Positions 9,475-18,025 of a stretch of 64,000 bases of DNA are shown here, piece after piece. The stretch is from NCBI GenBank assembly GCA_029560875.1, contig JAKQKB010000033.1:62001-126000 (forward strand), in the 5' to 3' direction. The position numbers and the translations under genes were made by a program. The notes under the pieces were generated by a model. It was given only the letters and a program-made list of their open reading frames with translations. It searched no databases and was not told the DNA's origin. The number at the start of each line of letters is the position of its first letter. The stretch's first letter is position 1. This DNA comes from Bacteroidota bacterium (GTDB taxonomy: Bacteria; Bacteroidota; Bacteroidia; Bacteroidales; Tenuifilaceae).

Positions 9475-10026
9475 ATGCAATTCAAAAACATGAGTTTGCG
9501 CCTTAGGATGCTTATTCTCTTACTTGGAATTTCCACCATTGTTTACCTATTTGTGTTTATATATCTTATCAGGAGCAGTCAGCAAGACAGTCTGGATAAT
9601 GCTCACAAGTATGTAAGTACTCTTGTAACGGAATCGGCAAGAAGCTTTCAAGACCAGCTCAACAACGAGCTAAGTGTTACCAAAACGTTGGCAGTTGCAA
9701 TGCAGGGGTTTGTCAATGCCGATGATAAATGGCGTTTATCCGTTCAAAAGCAGATGCAGTACGATGTGCTTAAAAAGCATAAGAATATCCGTTCGCTTTG
9801 GGTTAACTGGGATTTATCTAAGTTTGATAGAAGAAGCGGCTCAAAAGGCCGATTGCGATGCACATATTACTGGGAAAACGAAACTATACTCTATAGGCAG
9901 GACACCGCATCGTTCGAGAATCTTTCCGATAAGAGTTTGTGGGTAACAAAAAATTTGACCGGGAATACAATCCTTGAGCCCTATCTTTATAAGTATCGTA
10001 CCACCGACGATAGAAAATACACATGA
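9475..10026 (+). CDS. Methyl-accepting chemotaxis protein, N-terminal fragment (frameshifted)
   Basis: These 183 residues form the front half of a chemoreceptor: a first membrane segment (about residues 10-30) and most of a periplasmic dCache ligand-binding domain, ending within the block [16 protein letters not shown] at a TGA. The domain normally continues straight into a strand reading MTSL..P, which is exactly what the next reading frame encodes. One base appears to be missing between 10011 (stop in the other frame) and 10026. Either the gene is truly broken, or the sequence has an error in the AAAA run, or the two parts are made by coupled re-initiation at the ATGA overlap. Confidence 0.85.
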   Translation: MQFKNMSLRLRMLILLLGISTIVYLFVFIYLIRSSQQDSLDNAHKYVSTLVTESARSFQDQLNNELSVTKTLAVAMQGFVNADDKWRLSVQKQMQYDVLKKHKNIRSLWVNWDLSKFDRRSGSKGRLRCTYYWENETILYRQDTASFENLSDKSLWVTKNLTGNTILEPYLYKYRTTDDRKYT

Positions 10027-11360
10027 CCAGCCTTATCAGTCCAATTGTGTACAATGGCCAATTGGTTGGAACAGTGGGCTGCGATATTGATTTAACTGAG
10101 ATGAAGGAACGGGTTGATAAACTTCAACTTTTCAGCAACAGTTACTCATTTCTTCTATCTAATAGTGGTATATACGTTTCTCATCCCGACACTTCGGTAA
10201 TTGGCAAAACTATGGCAGAAATCAATGCTGAGGAGGATAAGGCCCAGCACATTTCCGAGAAAATTGCCAAAGGCGAAGCCTTCACAATATCAGCAACCCA
10301 TTCCGATACAGGCAAAGAGGTTGTTGCCTACTTCAATCCAATAACAATGGAAGGTTCGGATTCTCCTTGGTGTTTGGGCGTTATGGTTATTATTGATGAT
10401 GTTTTAGACGAATCTAGGTCGCGCGGGATTGCGCTTTTTATAGTGGGAATAGTAGGTTTAATTCTTATAACGCTTGTTATTGGAATTGTTTCAACACAAA
10501 TCTCAACAAGAGTTATTAAAGGGGTGAACTTTGCTTCGCAAATAAGCAATGGCGATTTGAACGCTACAATGGACGATAACTCTGGCGATGAAATTGGACA
10601 GCTATCCAAATCGCTCTCCAGTATGGCCAATCGGCTTAGGGATACATTCAAAAGCATTGGCAATGTTTCCGATGAAATTATTGACTCTGGCCAAACAATG
10701 AATACTAGCACCGAAGCTCTAAATACCACTGTTGAAGAATTGTCAAATACGTCTACCGATGTTTCCGATGCAGTCCGCAAGGTTACACAGTCCATTGAGC
10801 AGAGTAACTCCAACGTTCAAAAAGCTCGCGAAATTTCCTTAACAGCAGTTTATACAATCCAGAAAGGAACTGAGATATCGCAACAGGCTTTGGATGCTAT
10901 GACTAAGGTTACAAACAAGATTCAGGTAATTAACGATATTGCATTTCAAACCAATATCCTTGCGCTGAATGCGGCAGTAGAAGCCGCTCGTGCAGGTGAA
11001 CACGGCCGTGGATTTGCTGTGGTTGCTGGCGAGGTCCGCAAATTGGCAGAACGTTCAAAACAGGCCGCATCGGAAATTGTTGATCTTTCACGCACAAGCC
11101 TTTCAACCGTTGATGAGGTTAGAACAGTTATGGAATTGTTGGTTTCTGAAATCAACAAAACTGCAGATATTACCGTTGAAATTGCCCGCAACTTTGAACA
11201 GCAGCTTGAGCAAACTCATACTATCAATGAGTCCATGTCAAAACTTAACGATGTTAGCAACATGACAGGCGATGCGGCACGCGATTTAGCTTCGTACTCC
11301 GAGCGTTTGCTTCAACTTGCAGGCAATTTAAAGGAAACGGCTAAGCATTTCCATTATTAA
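10023..11360 (+). CDS. Methyl-accepting chemotaxis protein, C-terminal part (frameshifted from 9475)
   Basis: The 445 residues hold the end of the dCache domain ([23 protein letters not shown]), a second membrane segment (about residues 135-160), a HAMP linker, and a full cytoplasmic signalling domain. The hairpin tip that contacts CheA/CheW is plain: [20 protein letters not shown] followed by [23 protein letters not shown]. No CheW-binding pentapeptide tail is seen at the end. If translated alone from the ATG at 10023 the protein would lack its first membrane anchor and most of the sensor, so I read it as the second half of one gene. No che genes are nearby. A strong terminator follows. Confidence 0.88.
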   Translation: MTSLISPIVYNGQLVGTVGCDIDLTEMKERVDKLQLFSNSYSFLLSNSGIYVSHPDTSVIGKTMAEINAEEDKAQHISEKIAKGEAFTISATHSDTGKEVVAYFNPITMEGSDSPWCLGVMVIIDDVLDESRSRGIALFIVGIVGLILITLVIGIVSTQISTRVIKGVNFASQISNGDLNATMDDNSGDEIGQLSKSLSSMANRLRDTFKSIGNVSDEIIDSGQTMNTSTEALNTTVEELSNTSTDVSDAVRKVTQSIEQSNSNVQKAREISLTAVYTIQKGTEISQQALDAMTKVTNKIQVINDIAFQTNILALNAAVEAARAGEHGRGFAVVAGEVRKLAERSKQAASEIVDLSRTSLSTVDEVRTVMELLVSEINKTADITVEIARNFEQQLEQTHTINESMSKLNDVSNMTGDAARDLASYSERLLQLAGNLKETAKHFHY

Positions 11361-11381
11361 TATGGCATCTATAAAAGTTAT

Positions 11382-11416
11382 AAGGTTTGGCACTTACAAA
11401 GTGCTAAACCTTTTTT
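11382..11416 (+). terminator. Terminator after the chemoreceptor gene
   Basis: Arms AAGGTTTgGCACTT and AAGTGCtAAACCTT with a 3-base loop and a single mismatch, followed by TTTT. Confidence 0.88.
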
Positions 11417-11497
11417 ATATTTTTAAACTTCACATAAATTGACATAAAACATCACCAATAACATTTAATTTTCTTTTCAATTTACATTCAAACTGAA

Positions 11498-11505
11498 TAT
11501 CTTTG
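11498..11505 (+). promoter_or_regulatory. Bacteroidota -7 box for the suf operon
   Basis: TATCTTTG matches TAnnTTTG. The predicted transcript start near 11512 would leave a leader of about 105 bases before sufB. No clear -33 element. Confidence 0.6.
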
Positions 11506-11510
11506 CCGTT

Positions 11511-11531
11511 AATTTAGATTAATTCTAATTT
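11511..11531 (+). promoter_or_regulatory. Imperfect palindrome at the suf transcript start (candidate operator)
   Basis: The arms AAtTTAGA and TCTAAtTT pair around a centre at 11521, with TTAGA/TCTAA perfect. It starts six bases after the -7 box, where a repressor would block initiation. Fe-S or iron control is inference; no regulator gene is adjacent. Confidence 0.4.
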
Positions 11532-11616
11532 GATTGTTATTTTTTAAACAATAGCCAGTAAGGGTTGTTATACATTGTGTAAATTGATTTATAGATTAAA
11601 ACGCTATTAAATACAA

Positions 11617-13065
11617 ATGGCAAACGAACAGGATAAAATACTTGATGAGGTAACGGGTTCGGAGTACAAATACGGCTTTGTTACCGAAATCGAAACCGAA
11701 ACAATTCCCAAGGGACTTAACGAGGATGTTGTTCGCATTATCTCCGAGAAAAAAGGCGAACCAGAATGGATGCTGGAATTCCGACTAAAGGCATTCCGTC
11801 ATTGGCAAACCATGGAGATGCCCGAGTGGGCTCATCTGCAAATTCCTACTATCGATTATCAGGATATAATTTACTACGCTGCACCAAAGCAAAAAGCAAC
11901 GCTGAATAGTTTGGATGAGGTTGACCCAATTCTTAAGGAAACCTTCGATAAACTTGGGATTCCACTCGAGGAGCAAAAAATGCTTTCGGGGGTTGCGGTT
12001 GATGCGGTTATGGATAGCACATCGGTTAAAACTACTTTCCGCGAAACATTGGCTGAACAAGGTATAATTTTCTGCTCAATGAGCGAGGCCATAAGGGAGC
12101 ATCCCGATTTGGTTAAAAAATATTTAGCTTCGGTTGTTCCTGTTACCGACAACTACTTTGCAGCGCTTAACTCGGCAGTTTTCAGCGATGGTTCTTTCTG
12201 TTATATCCCAAAAGGAGTGCGTTGCCCAATGGAACTAAGCACATACTTTCGCATAAACGCATCGAACACAGGGCAGTTTGAGCGCACGCTAATTGTTGCC
12301 GATGATGAGAGTTACGTTTCGTACCTTGAGGGCTGCACCGCTCCAATGCGCGACGAGAATCAGCTCCACGCTGCGGTTGTGGAAATTGTTGCTCACGAAA
12401 ATGCAGAGGTGAAGTACTCAACTGTTCAGAACTGGTACCCTGGCGATAAAAATGGCAAGGGTGGCATTTACAACTTTGTTACTAAACGAGGAATTTGCAA
12501 AGGAAAAAACAGCAAAATTTCTTGGACTCAGGTTGAAACGGGTTCTGCCATTACTTGGAAGTATCCAAGCTGCATATTGCTAGGCGACAACTCTTACGGA
12601 GAGTTCTACTCGGTGGCAGTTACAAACAACCACCAGCAAGCCGATACTGGTACCAAAATGATTCATATTGGTAAGAATACCCGTAGTAGAATTGTATCGA
12701 AAGGTATATCGGCTGGGGTTAGCAATAACAGTTATCGTGGTTTGGTTAAAGTTCTTAAAGGTGCCGATAATGCCCGCAACTTCTCGCAATGCGACTCTTT
12801 GCTTTTAGGCGATAAGTGCGGAGCACATACATTCCCTTACCTTGAGGTTGATAATCCCACCGCAATTGTTGAACATGAGGCTACAACCTCAAAAATTGGC
12901 GAGGACCAAATTTTCTACTGTAACCAGCGCGGATTATCCACCGAGGATGCTGTAGGGCTAATTATCAATGGCTACGCCAAGGAAGTATTGAATAAACTGC
13001 CAATGGAATTTGCCGTTGAGGCACAAAAGTTACTGCAAATTAGTTTGGAAGGAAGTGTAGGATAG
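11617..13065 (+). CDS. sufB: Fe-S cluster assembly scaffold SufB
   Basis: The 482-residue protein is full length and matches SufB throughout: [18 protein letters not shown] at the start, [15 protein letters not shown] and TERTLI-like [10 protein letters not shown] in the beta-helix core, and [15 protein letters not shown] with [10 protein letters not shown] near the end, where a conserved Cys and Glu take part in cluster building. With SufC and SufD it forms the scaffold on which [Fe-S] clusters are made in the cytoplasm. It is the first gene of the operon. Between it and sufC sits a foreign-looking S23-like gene, so the usual tight sufB-sufC spacing is broken. Confidence 0.97.
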   Translation: MANEQDKILDEVTGSEYKYGFVTEIETETIPKGLNEDVVRIISEKKGEPEWMLEFRLKAFRHWQTMEMPEWAHLQIPTIDYQDIIYYAAPKQKATLNSLDEVDPILKETFDKLGIPLEEQKMLSGVAVDAVMDSTSVKTTFRETLAEQGIIFCSMSEAIREHPDLVKKYLASVVPVTDNYFAALNSAVFSDGSFCYIPKGVRCPMELSTYFRINASNTGQFERTLIVADDESYVSYLEGCTAPMRDENQLHAAVVEIVAHENAEVKYSTVQNWYPGDKNGKGGIYNFVTKRGICKGKNSKISWTQVETGSAITWKYPSCILLGDNSYGEFYSVAVTNNHQQADTGTKMIHIGKNTRSRIVSKGISAGVSNNSYRGLVKVLKGADNARNFSQCDSLLLGDKCGAHTFPYLEVDNPTAIVEHEATTSKIGEDQIFYCNQRGLSTEDAVGLIINGYAKEVLNKLPMEFAVEAQKLLQISLEGSVG

Positions 13066-13090
13066 AGGAGGAATTGGAAGAAGATATATT

Positions 13091-13133
13091 GAAGTTAAAG
13101 GAAGTGAGAGGAATATAAAAGAAGTTAAACGAA
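13091..13133 (+). repeat. Two direct 13-base units upstream of the S23-like gene
   Basis: GAAGTTAAAGGAA (13091-13103) and GAAGTTAAACGAA (13121-13133) lie 30 bases apart in a purine-rich stretch. Inverted copies lie after the gene at 13530-13562, so the transcript can fold with the gene in the loop. Confidence 0.75.
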
Positions 13134-13146
13134 TAAAGGGAATATT

Positions 13147-13548
13147 ATGAATCAGAGGACCCCAACAAACGTTTTTACAGACTTGTTAGTTTGGCAAAAG
13201 GCTCACAAAATGGTTCTTTTTGTTTATTCTCTAACAAAAAGGTTTCCTCATGAGGAAGTTTATGCTTTAACATCCCAATTCCGAAGATCTGCAATCTCTG
13301 TTCCTGCAAACATTGCTGAAGGCTACAAAAGAAAAGGCAAGCGAGATAAACTTAAGTTCCTAAATATTGCACAAGGGAGCTTGGAGGAGTCGCGTTACTA
13401 TGGAATACTTAGCAAAGATTTAGAATATATTAATATTGAACAATTTGAAAAGTTAAACCAGAGTATTAATGAAGTGAGTTATCTTTTGAATTCCTATGCT
13501 TCAACAATTTCTAGAAACGCAAAATCGAATTCATCTAACTCCCTCTAA
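13147..13548 (+). CDS. Four-helix-bundle protein, 23S rRNA intervening-sequence (S23) family
   Basis: The 133 residues fit the S23 / bAvd-like four-helix bundle family (TIGR02436): FTDLLVWQKAHKMVLFVY, then RFPHEEVYALTSQFRRSAISVPANIAEGY with RKGKRDKLKFLNIAQGSLEE, and a last helix ending LLNSYASTIS. Relatives are encoded in intervening sequences within 23S rRNA genes and, as Avd, beside diversity-generating retroelements; no reverse transcriptase is present here. The protein is basic and may bind nucleic acid. It sits alone between sufB and sufC, flanked by inverted copies of a 13-base unit, which looks like a small inserted element. A part in Fe-S assembly is unlikely. Confidence 0.9.
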   Translation: MNQRTPTNVFTDLLVWQKAHKMVLFVYSLTKRFPHEEVYALTSQFRRSAISVPANIAEGYKRKGKRDKLKFLNIAQGSLEESRYYGILSKDLEYINIEQFEKLNQSINEVSYLLNSYASTISRNAKSNSSNSL

Positions 13549-13562
13549 ATTCATTTAACTTC
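13530..13562 (-). repeat. Two inverted 13-base units downstream of the S23-like gene
   Basis: On the minus strand these read GAAGTTAAATGAA (13550-13562) and GGAGTTAGATGAA (13530-13542), 20 bases apart, facing the units at 13091-13133. A 23-base arm (13540-13562) matches 13091-13113 at about 19 positions. Confidence 0.75.
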
Positions 13563-13610
13563 ATCAAATTCTTATTTAAATAAATTGTCAAACCTATAAA
13601 GTTAAAATAA

Positions 13611-14357
13611 ATGCTAGTTATCAAGGATTTACACGCAAAAATAAACGATAAAGAGATACTAAAAGGTATCAACCTAGAGGTAAAACCCGGAGAGGTTCAC
13701 GCCATTATGGGACCTAACGGCTCAGGCAAAAGCACTCTTGCATCGGTGTTAACCGGTAGGGAGATTGTTGAAGTAACCCACGGTTCTGTTACATTCAACG
13801 GAAAGGATGTTTTGGAAATGTCTGCAGAGATTCGCTCTCGTGAAGGAATTTTCCTAAGTTTCCAGTATCCTGTAGAGATTCCAGGCGTTAGCATGGTTAA
13901 CTTTATGAAGGCTGCAGTGAACGAGCATCGCAAGTACCGTAACCTAGAGCCTCTTTCCGCATCGGATTTTCTAAAGCTTTTACGTGAGCGTAAAGAGTTG
14001 GTAGAGATTGATTCCGCTCTTACAAACCGTTCGGTAAACGAGGGTTTCTCTGGTGGAGAGAAAAAGAAAAACGAAATTTTCCAAATGGCTATGCTTGAGC
14101 CGAAGTTATCAATCCTCGATGAGACTGACTCTGGCTTGGACATTGATGCGTTGCGCGTTGTGGCTAACGGTGTAAATAAATTGAAGACTGCCAACAATGC
14201 TACAATAGTTATTACTCACTACCAAAGGCTTTTGGACTACATTGTTCCTGATTTTGTTCACATTCTTTACAACGGACGTATTGTTAAAAGTTCGGGCAAG
14301 GAACTAGCACTTGAGCTTGAAGAAAAAGGATACGATTGGATTAAGAACGGGAATTAG
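13611..14357 (+). CDS. sufC: Fe-S assembly ATPase SufC
   Basis: The 248 residues are the usual size for SufC. The ABC ATPase landmarks are present: Walker A GPNGSGKS (residues 34-41), the Q-loop region FLSFQYPVEIPGVSM, the signature FSGGEKKKNEIFQ, Walker B with LSILDETDSGLD, and the switch His in VITHYQR. SufC binds SufB and SufD and uses ATP hydrolysis to reshape the scaffold during cluster assembly. It is soluble and has no transporter partner, as expected. The start ATG directly follows an A/T-rich leader after the inserted S23-like unit. Confidence 0.97.
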   Translation: MLVIKDLHAKINDKEILKGINLEVKPGEVHAIMGPNGSGKSTLASVLTGREIVEVTHGSVTFNGKDVLEMSAEIRSREGIFLSFQYPVEIPGVSMVNFMKAAVNEHRKYRNLEPLSASDFLKLLRERKELVEIDSALTNRSVNEGFSGGEKKKNEIFQMAMLEPKLSILDETDSGLDIDALRVVANGVNKLKTANNATIVITHYQRLLDYIVPDFVHILYNGRIVKSSGKELALELEEKGYDWIKNGN

Positions 14358-14406
14358 TTGTTCGTTGATGGTTGTTCGTAAATTAAATCAGCCACTAAAT
14401 CCTAAT

Positions 14407-14430
14407 AGTCAATCAGTCAAATAGTCAAAA
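14407..14430 (+). repeat. Three tandem 8-base repeats before sufD
   Basis: AGTCAATC, AGTCAAAT and AGTCAAAA follow one another, ending three bases before the sufD start codon. A 9-base pair of GTTGTTCGT (14357-14365, 14371-14379) lies just upstream. The meaning is unknown. Confidence 0.6.
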
Positions 14431-14433
14431 AAG

Positions 14434-15798
14434 ATGAGCAAAACTGCCACACAAAATATAAAGGATGAAATGGTGAACCTTTACCTCGATAATCTGGATT
14501 TGATTTCGGAGGGAAGTTCAGCATTAATGAATCATCACCGCGAGGAGGCAATTCAGAATTTCAGAATACTTGGCTTGCCAAATCAAAAAAACGAGAAGTA
14601 TAAGTACTCCAAAATTGAATCGATATTCAGTTACGAGTACGAGAAATACTTTGCACCTAAAAATATCACTTTTAAGGTTGAAGATATTTTCCGCTGCGAT
14701 ATTCCTGAGCTCGACACACATCTTGCATTGGTTTTGAATGGCTTTTACCTTCCAAACCCCAACAGACTTCAGGTACTTGATAATGGAATTGTGATTGGAA
14801 GCATTATTGATGCGGCTGCAAAATATCCAGACCTATTCGAAAAGCATTACAATGCACAGGCTGAGAACAATGCCGATGGACTTGTTGCTTTGAACACCGC
14901 ATTTGCTCAGGATGGTGTATTTATCTATGTTCCCAAGGGTGTTGTTTGCACAAAGCCAATACAAATCATCAACCTATTGATGTCGGATGAAAATTTGTTA
15001 GTTCAGTACCGCAACTTGATAGTACTTGAGGAATCGAGCCAAGCAAACGTGCTGGTTTGCGACCACTCCCTATCGCCAAAACGATTCATATCGAACGTTG
15101 TAACGGAGATTGCTGTTGGAGCAAACTCTCAGTTGGAGTTTGTAAAAATGCAGAACGAGCATAACGAATCCAACCAACTTACACACACTTACGTTAAGCA
15201 GGAGCGCGACTCAAAGATGATTTCAAACGTGCTATCGTTACACGGTGGATTTATCCGCAACAATCTGAATATGCAACTTGCAGGTGAGGGCGCCGATGCT
15301 CACGCTTATGGATTGTACCTAACGGACCGTACACAGCATACCGACAATTACACATTTATTGACCACGCTGTGCCAAATTGCACCAGCAATGAGCTGTACA
15401 AGGGCATTCTCGACGACCAAGCAACAGGAGCATTTAACGGCAGAATATTAGTGCGCAGGGATGCTCAGAAAACACAAGCATACCAATCGAACAACAACCT
15501 TCTGCTCACGGCCGATGCTAAGATGAACACCAAGCCTCAACTTGAGATTTATGCCGATGATGTAAAATGTTCGCACGGTGCCACAATTGGTCAAATTGAT
15601 TACGATGCATTGTTCTATATGCGTGCTCGCGGAATAGGCGAACGCGAAGCAAAATTACTGTTGATGTTTGGCTTTGCCCACGAGGTAGTTAAGCGAGTTT
15701 CGATAGAATCGTTGCGTGAACGTGTTGATGACTTGGTTAACAAGCGATTACGCGGTGAATTATCGCGCTGCCATAATTGTCCAATGCATTGCTGTTAA
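14434..15798 (+). CDS. sufD: Fe-S assembly scaffold protein SufD
   Basis: At 454 residues this is a normal SufD. The N-terminal half is helical and variable; the C-terminal beta-helix carries the family blocks KYKYSKIESIF, GVVCTKPIQI, HTDNYTFIDHAVPNCTSNELYKGI and DDVKCSHGATIGQID, followed by MRARGIGEREAKLLLMFGFA. It closes with a Cys-rich tail CHNCPMHCC, seen in many Bacteroidota SufD proteins. SufD pairs with SufB to make the SufBC2D scaffold and helps iron entry. It lies 76 bases after sufC, in a gap holding small repeats. Confidence 0.96.
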   Translation: MSKTATQNIKDEMVNLYLDNLDLISEGSSALMNHHREEAIQNFRILGLPNQKNEKYKYSKIESIFSYEYEKYFAPKNITFKVEDIFRCDIPELDTHLALVLNGFYLPNPNRLQVLDNGIVIGSIIDAAAKYPDLFEKHYNAQAENNADGLVALNTAFAQDGVFIYVPKGVVCTKPIQIINLLMSDENLLVQYRNLIVLEESSQANVLVCDHSLSPKRFISNVVTEIAVGANSQLEFVKMQNEHNESNQLTHTYVKQERDSKMISNVLSLHGGFIRNNLNMQLAGEGADAHAYGLYLTDRTQHTDNYTFIDHAVPNCTSNELYKGILDDQATGAFNGRILVRRDAQKTQAYQSNNNLLLTADAKMNTKPQLEIYADDVKCSHGATIGQIDYDALFYMRARGIGEREAKLLLMFGFAHEVVKRVSIESLRERVDDLVNKRLRGELSRCHNCPMHCC

Positions 15799-15813
15799 AT
15801 GGTTATTATTAAC

Positions 15814-15858
15814 CTTTGCGTCTTAGCGTTTTAAACGCAAAGGCACTAAGACGCAAAG
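15814..15858 (+). repeat. Palindromic CGCAAAG repeat between sufD and sufS
   Basis: Perfect 13-base arms CTTTGCGTCTTAG (15814-15826) and CTAAGACGCAAAG (15846-15858), with an inner GCGTTT/AAACGC pair and a second CGCAAAG. There is no T run, so it is a poor terminator. It resembles a Bacteroidota intergenic repeat and may be a processing or stability hairpin in the suf message. Confidence 0.75.
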
Positions 15859-15872
15859 AAAGACAATAGAAT

Positions 15873-17102
15873 ATGTCCGATTTTATTACAAGATTAGCCG
15901 ATATTCGTAAGGATTTCCCAATTCTATCGCGCGAAGTGTATGGCAAGCCTTTGGTGTATTTCGATAACGGTGCAACAACCCAAAAGCCAAAGGTTGTGCT
16001 CAATACCATTGAAAAATTCTACAACTCAATCAATGCAAACATTCATCGTGGAGTTCATAAGTTAAGCGCAGAATCGACCGAGGAGTACGAAAAAGCACGT
16101 GAGGTGATTAGAGAATTCCTCAACGCAGAGAAATCATCGGAGATAATTTTCACTTCAGGAACAACGGCATCTATCAACTTGGTGGCCTTCTCCTTTGGCG
16201 AGGTATTCGTAAAATCGGGCGATGAGGTAATTGTTACCGAAATGGAGCATCACTCAAACATTGTTCCTTGGCAACTGCTCTGCGAGCGCAAAGGGGCAAA
16301 CCTTAAGGTTCTCCCTTTCGATGAGAATGGTGAACTTAAAATTGATATGCTTGAGTTGCTCATCACTCCTAAAACCAGAATACTTTCAGTAACACACGTT
16401 TCAAATACACTGGGTACAGTTAACCCAATAAAGCAGATAATCGAAATTGCCCACAGGCATAATGTTCCAGTCCTTATTGATGGAGCACAAGGCGTAAAGC
16501 ACGGAATAATTGATGTGCAAGACCTAGATGCCGATTTCTATGCATTCTCTGGTCATAAAATTTATGGTCCAACAGGAATTGGTGTGCTTTACGGTAAGGA
16601 GAAATGGCTAAGCCAAATGGTTCCATGGCAGGGCGGTGGCGATATGATTGCAACTGTATCGTTCGCTAAAACCACGTTCAACGAGTTGCCATTCAAGTTC
16701 GAGGCTGGAACAGCCAACTACATTGGCGCTGCTGGACTTGCAGCCGCAATTAACTACTACAAATCTGTTGGAATTGAGCAGGCTACTGCTTACGAAACAG
16801 AGCTGTTGAACTATGCAACAAAGAAACTTCTTGAGATTGATGGCTTAAGAATTATTGGTACTGCAACTGATAAGGCCTCCATAATCTCATTTATTTTAAA
16901 GGATATTCACCCCTACGATACTGGAATGATACTCGATAAAATGGGAATAGCGGTTCGCACGGGCAACCATTGCACTCAACCTGTTATAGACCATTTTAAA
17001 ATCGACGGAACAGTTCGAGCATCGTTGGCATTCTACAACACTTATGAGGAGGTTGATAGACTGGTTGAGGGTGTTACCAAGGTTAAGGAGATGTTTGGGT
17101 AA
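15873..17102 (+). CDS. sufS: Cysteine desulfurase SufS
   Basis: The 409 residues form a class V PLP aminotransferase-fold enzyme of the SufS group. It takes sulfur from L-cysteine as an enzyme persulfide, leaving alanine. Lys229 in SGHKIYGPTG would hold the PLP, with DGAQGVKH supplying the Asp that supports the ring. Cys367 in RTGNHCTQP is the active Cys in the short, shielded loop typical of SufS. The end block VRASLAFYNTYEEVDRL binds substrate. It hands the persulfide to SufE, encoded next. It follows sufD with a palindromic repeat in the gap. Confidence 0.96.
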   Translation: MSDFITRLADIRKDFPILSREVYGKPLVYFDNGATTQKPKVVLNTIEKFYNSINANIHRGVHKLSAESTEEYEKAREVIREFLNAEKSSEIIFTSGTTASINLVAFSFGEVFVKSGDEVIVTEMEHHSNIVPWQLLCERKGANLKVLPFDENGELKIDMLELLITPKTRILSVTHVSNTLGTVNPIKQIIEIAHRHNVPVLIDGAQGVKHGIIDVQDLDADFYAFSGHKIYGPTGIGVLYGKEKWLSQMVPWQGGGDMIATVSFAKTTFNELPFKFEAGTANYIGAAGLAAAINYYKSVGIEQATAYETELLNYATKKLLEIDGLRIIGTATDKASIISFILKDIHPYDTGMILDKMGIAVRTGNHCTQPVIDHFKIDGTVRASLAFYNTYEEVDRLVEGVTKVKEMFG

Positions 17103-17146
17103 TTATTCGTTAGTAGGATTCAACTAAAGCCTAATAAGCAAATTAC

Positions 17147-17154
17147 TATCTTTG
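17147..17154 (+). promoter_or_regulatory. Internal -7 box before sufE
   Basis: TATCTTTG matches TAnnTTTG, 14 bases before the sufE start; it could give extra sufE-sufT transcription. Confidence 0.5.
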
Positions 17155-17168
17155 TAGAAAAAAAGGAT

Positions 17169-17597
17169 ATGACACTTAACGAAGTTCAGGATAGCATTAT
17201 AGATGATTTTAGTTTATTCGACGATTGGATGGACCGCTACCAGCAGTTAATTGAGTTGGGAAAGGATTTACCACCAATTGATGAAAAGAAACGCACCGAC
17301 CAGTACCTTATCAAGGGTTGCCAGAGTAAAGTTTGGCTAGATGCTGACTTGGTTGATGGCAAAGTCCAATTTACCGCCGATAGCGATGCCATAATCACCA
17401 AAGGTATTGTTTCGCTGCTCATCAAGGTTCTCACAAATAGAACTCCACAGGAAATACTCGATGCCGACCTGTACTTTATCGATAAAATTGGGTTGAAGGA
17501 AAACCTATCGCCTACCCGAAGCAATGGATTGGTTGCGATGGTTAAACAAATGAGGATGTATGCATTGGCTTTTCAAGCCAAAGGCAACAATGCCTAA
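17169..17597 (+). CDS. sufE: Sulfur acceptor protein SufE
   Basis: This 142-residue protein is the normal SufE size. It has the conserved acceptor Cys51 in LIKGCQSKVWL, the preceding LGKDLPP segment and the closing LSPTRSNGLVAMV block. SufE takes the persulfide sulfur from SufS and passes it to SufB, raising SufS activity. It lies directly after sufS in the operon and has a possible extra promoter of its own. Start: the ATG at 17169 follows an AAAAAGGA stretch that could act as a ribosome site. Confidence 0.95.
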   Translation: MTLNEVQDSIIDDFSLFDDWMDRYQQLIELGKDLPPIDEKKRTDQYLIKGCQSKVWLDADLVDGKVQFTADSDAIITKGIVSLLIKVLTNRTPQEILDADLYFIDKIGLKENLSPTRSNGLVAMVKQMRMYALAFQAKGNNA

Positions 17598-17639
17598 ACT
17601 TAAATTAAATTCGATTGTTTTTCTGAAAAACACATCAAT

Positions 17640-17960
17640 ATGGAACTACGCGACGAATTAGCAATTCAAACCGACATTGTTAAGACACTAAAAAACATAC
17701 ACGACCCCGAAATCCCCGTTAACATTTACGATTTGGGGTTAATTTACGACATTGACGTAGATGAGAACCGAAAGGTAACAATCACGCTAACGCTAACTGC
17801 CCCCAACTGTCCAATGGCCGACCAACTCATTGAAGAGGTAGAGGAAAAGGTCTCCAAAATTGAGGGCGTAACTGGCGCAGTTATCAAACTAACATTCGAC
17901 CCACCTTGGGATAAAAGCCGTATGAGCGATGAGGCTATGTTGGAGTTAGGTTTCTTATAA
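17640..17960 (+). CDS. DUF59 / MIP18-family Fe-S protein (SufT-like)
   Basis: The 106 residues match the DUF59 (MIP18) family: VKTLKNIHDPEIPVNIYDLGLIYDI at the start, LTAPNCPMADQLIEEVE with its conserved Cys, and VIKLTFDPPWDKSRMSDEA at the end. Members placed last in suf operons (SufT) help mature Fe-S proteins, probably by delivering clusters to clients. It follows sufE by 42 bases and is the last gene before a terminator, so I take it as part of the suf unit. A PaaD-type role is ruled out by context. Confidence 0.92.
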   Translation: MELRDELAIQTDIVKTLKNIHDPEIPVNIYDLGLIYDIDVDENRKVTITLTLTAPNCPMADQLIEEVEEKVSKIEGVTGAVIKLTFDPPWDKSRMSDEAMLELGFL

Positions 17961-17967
17961 AGGTATT

Positions 17968-17993
17968 AAGGTGGTAGCAAAACCACCTTTTTC
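17968..17993 (+). terminator. Terminator of the suf operon
   Basis: Arms AAGGTGGT and ACCACCTT around a short loop, followed by TTTTC. Confidence 0.88.
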
Positions 17994-18025
17994 TTTATAT
18001 CTTGCACGCATAAAATACAGAACAA

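Noticed and set aside
10023-10025. ATG at 10023 as the start of a separate, independent gene
   Set aside because: The Met is part of the conserved dCache strand, and the upstream frame supplies the missing half of the domain.
10328-10813. 161-residue minus-strand frame opposite the chemoreceptor
   Set aside because: It is a mirror of the coiled-coil coding strand, with low-complexity Ser/Thr/Ile composition and no start context.
11385-11394. TTTGGCAC near 11387 as a sigma-54 site
   Set aside because: It is part of the terminator arm after the chemoreceptor gene.
13147-13548. S23-like gene as an Avd partner of a diversity-generating retroelement
   Set aside because: No reverse transcriptase, template repeat or variable repeat was seen nearby.
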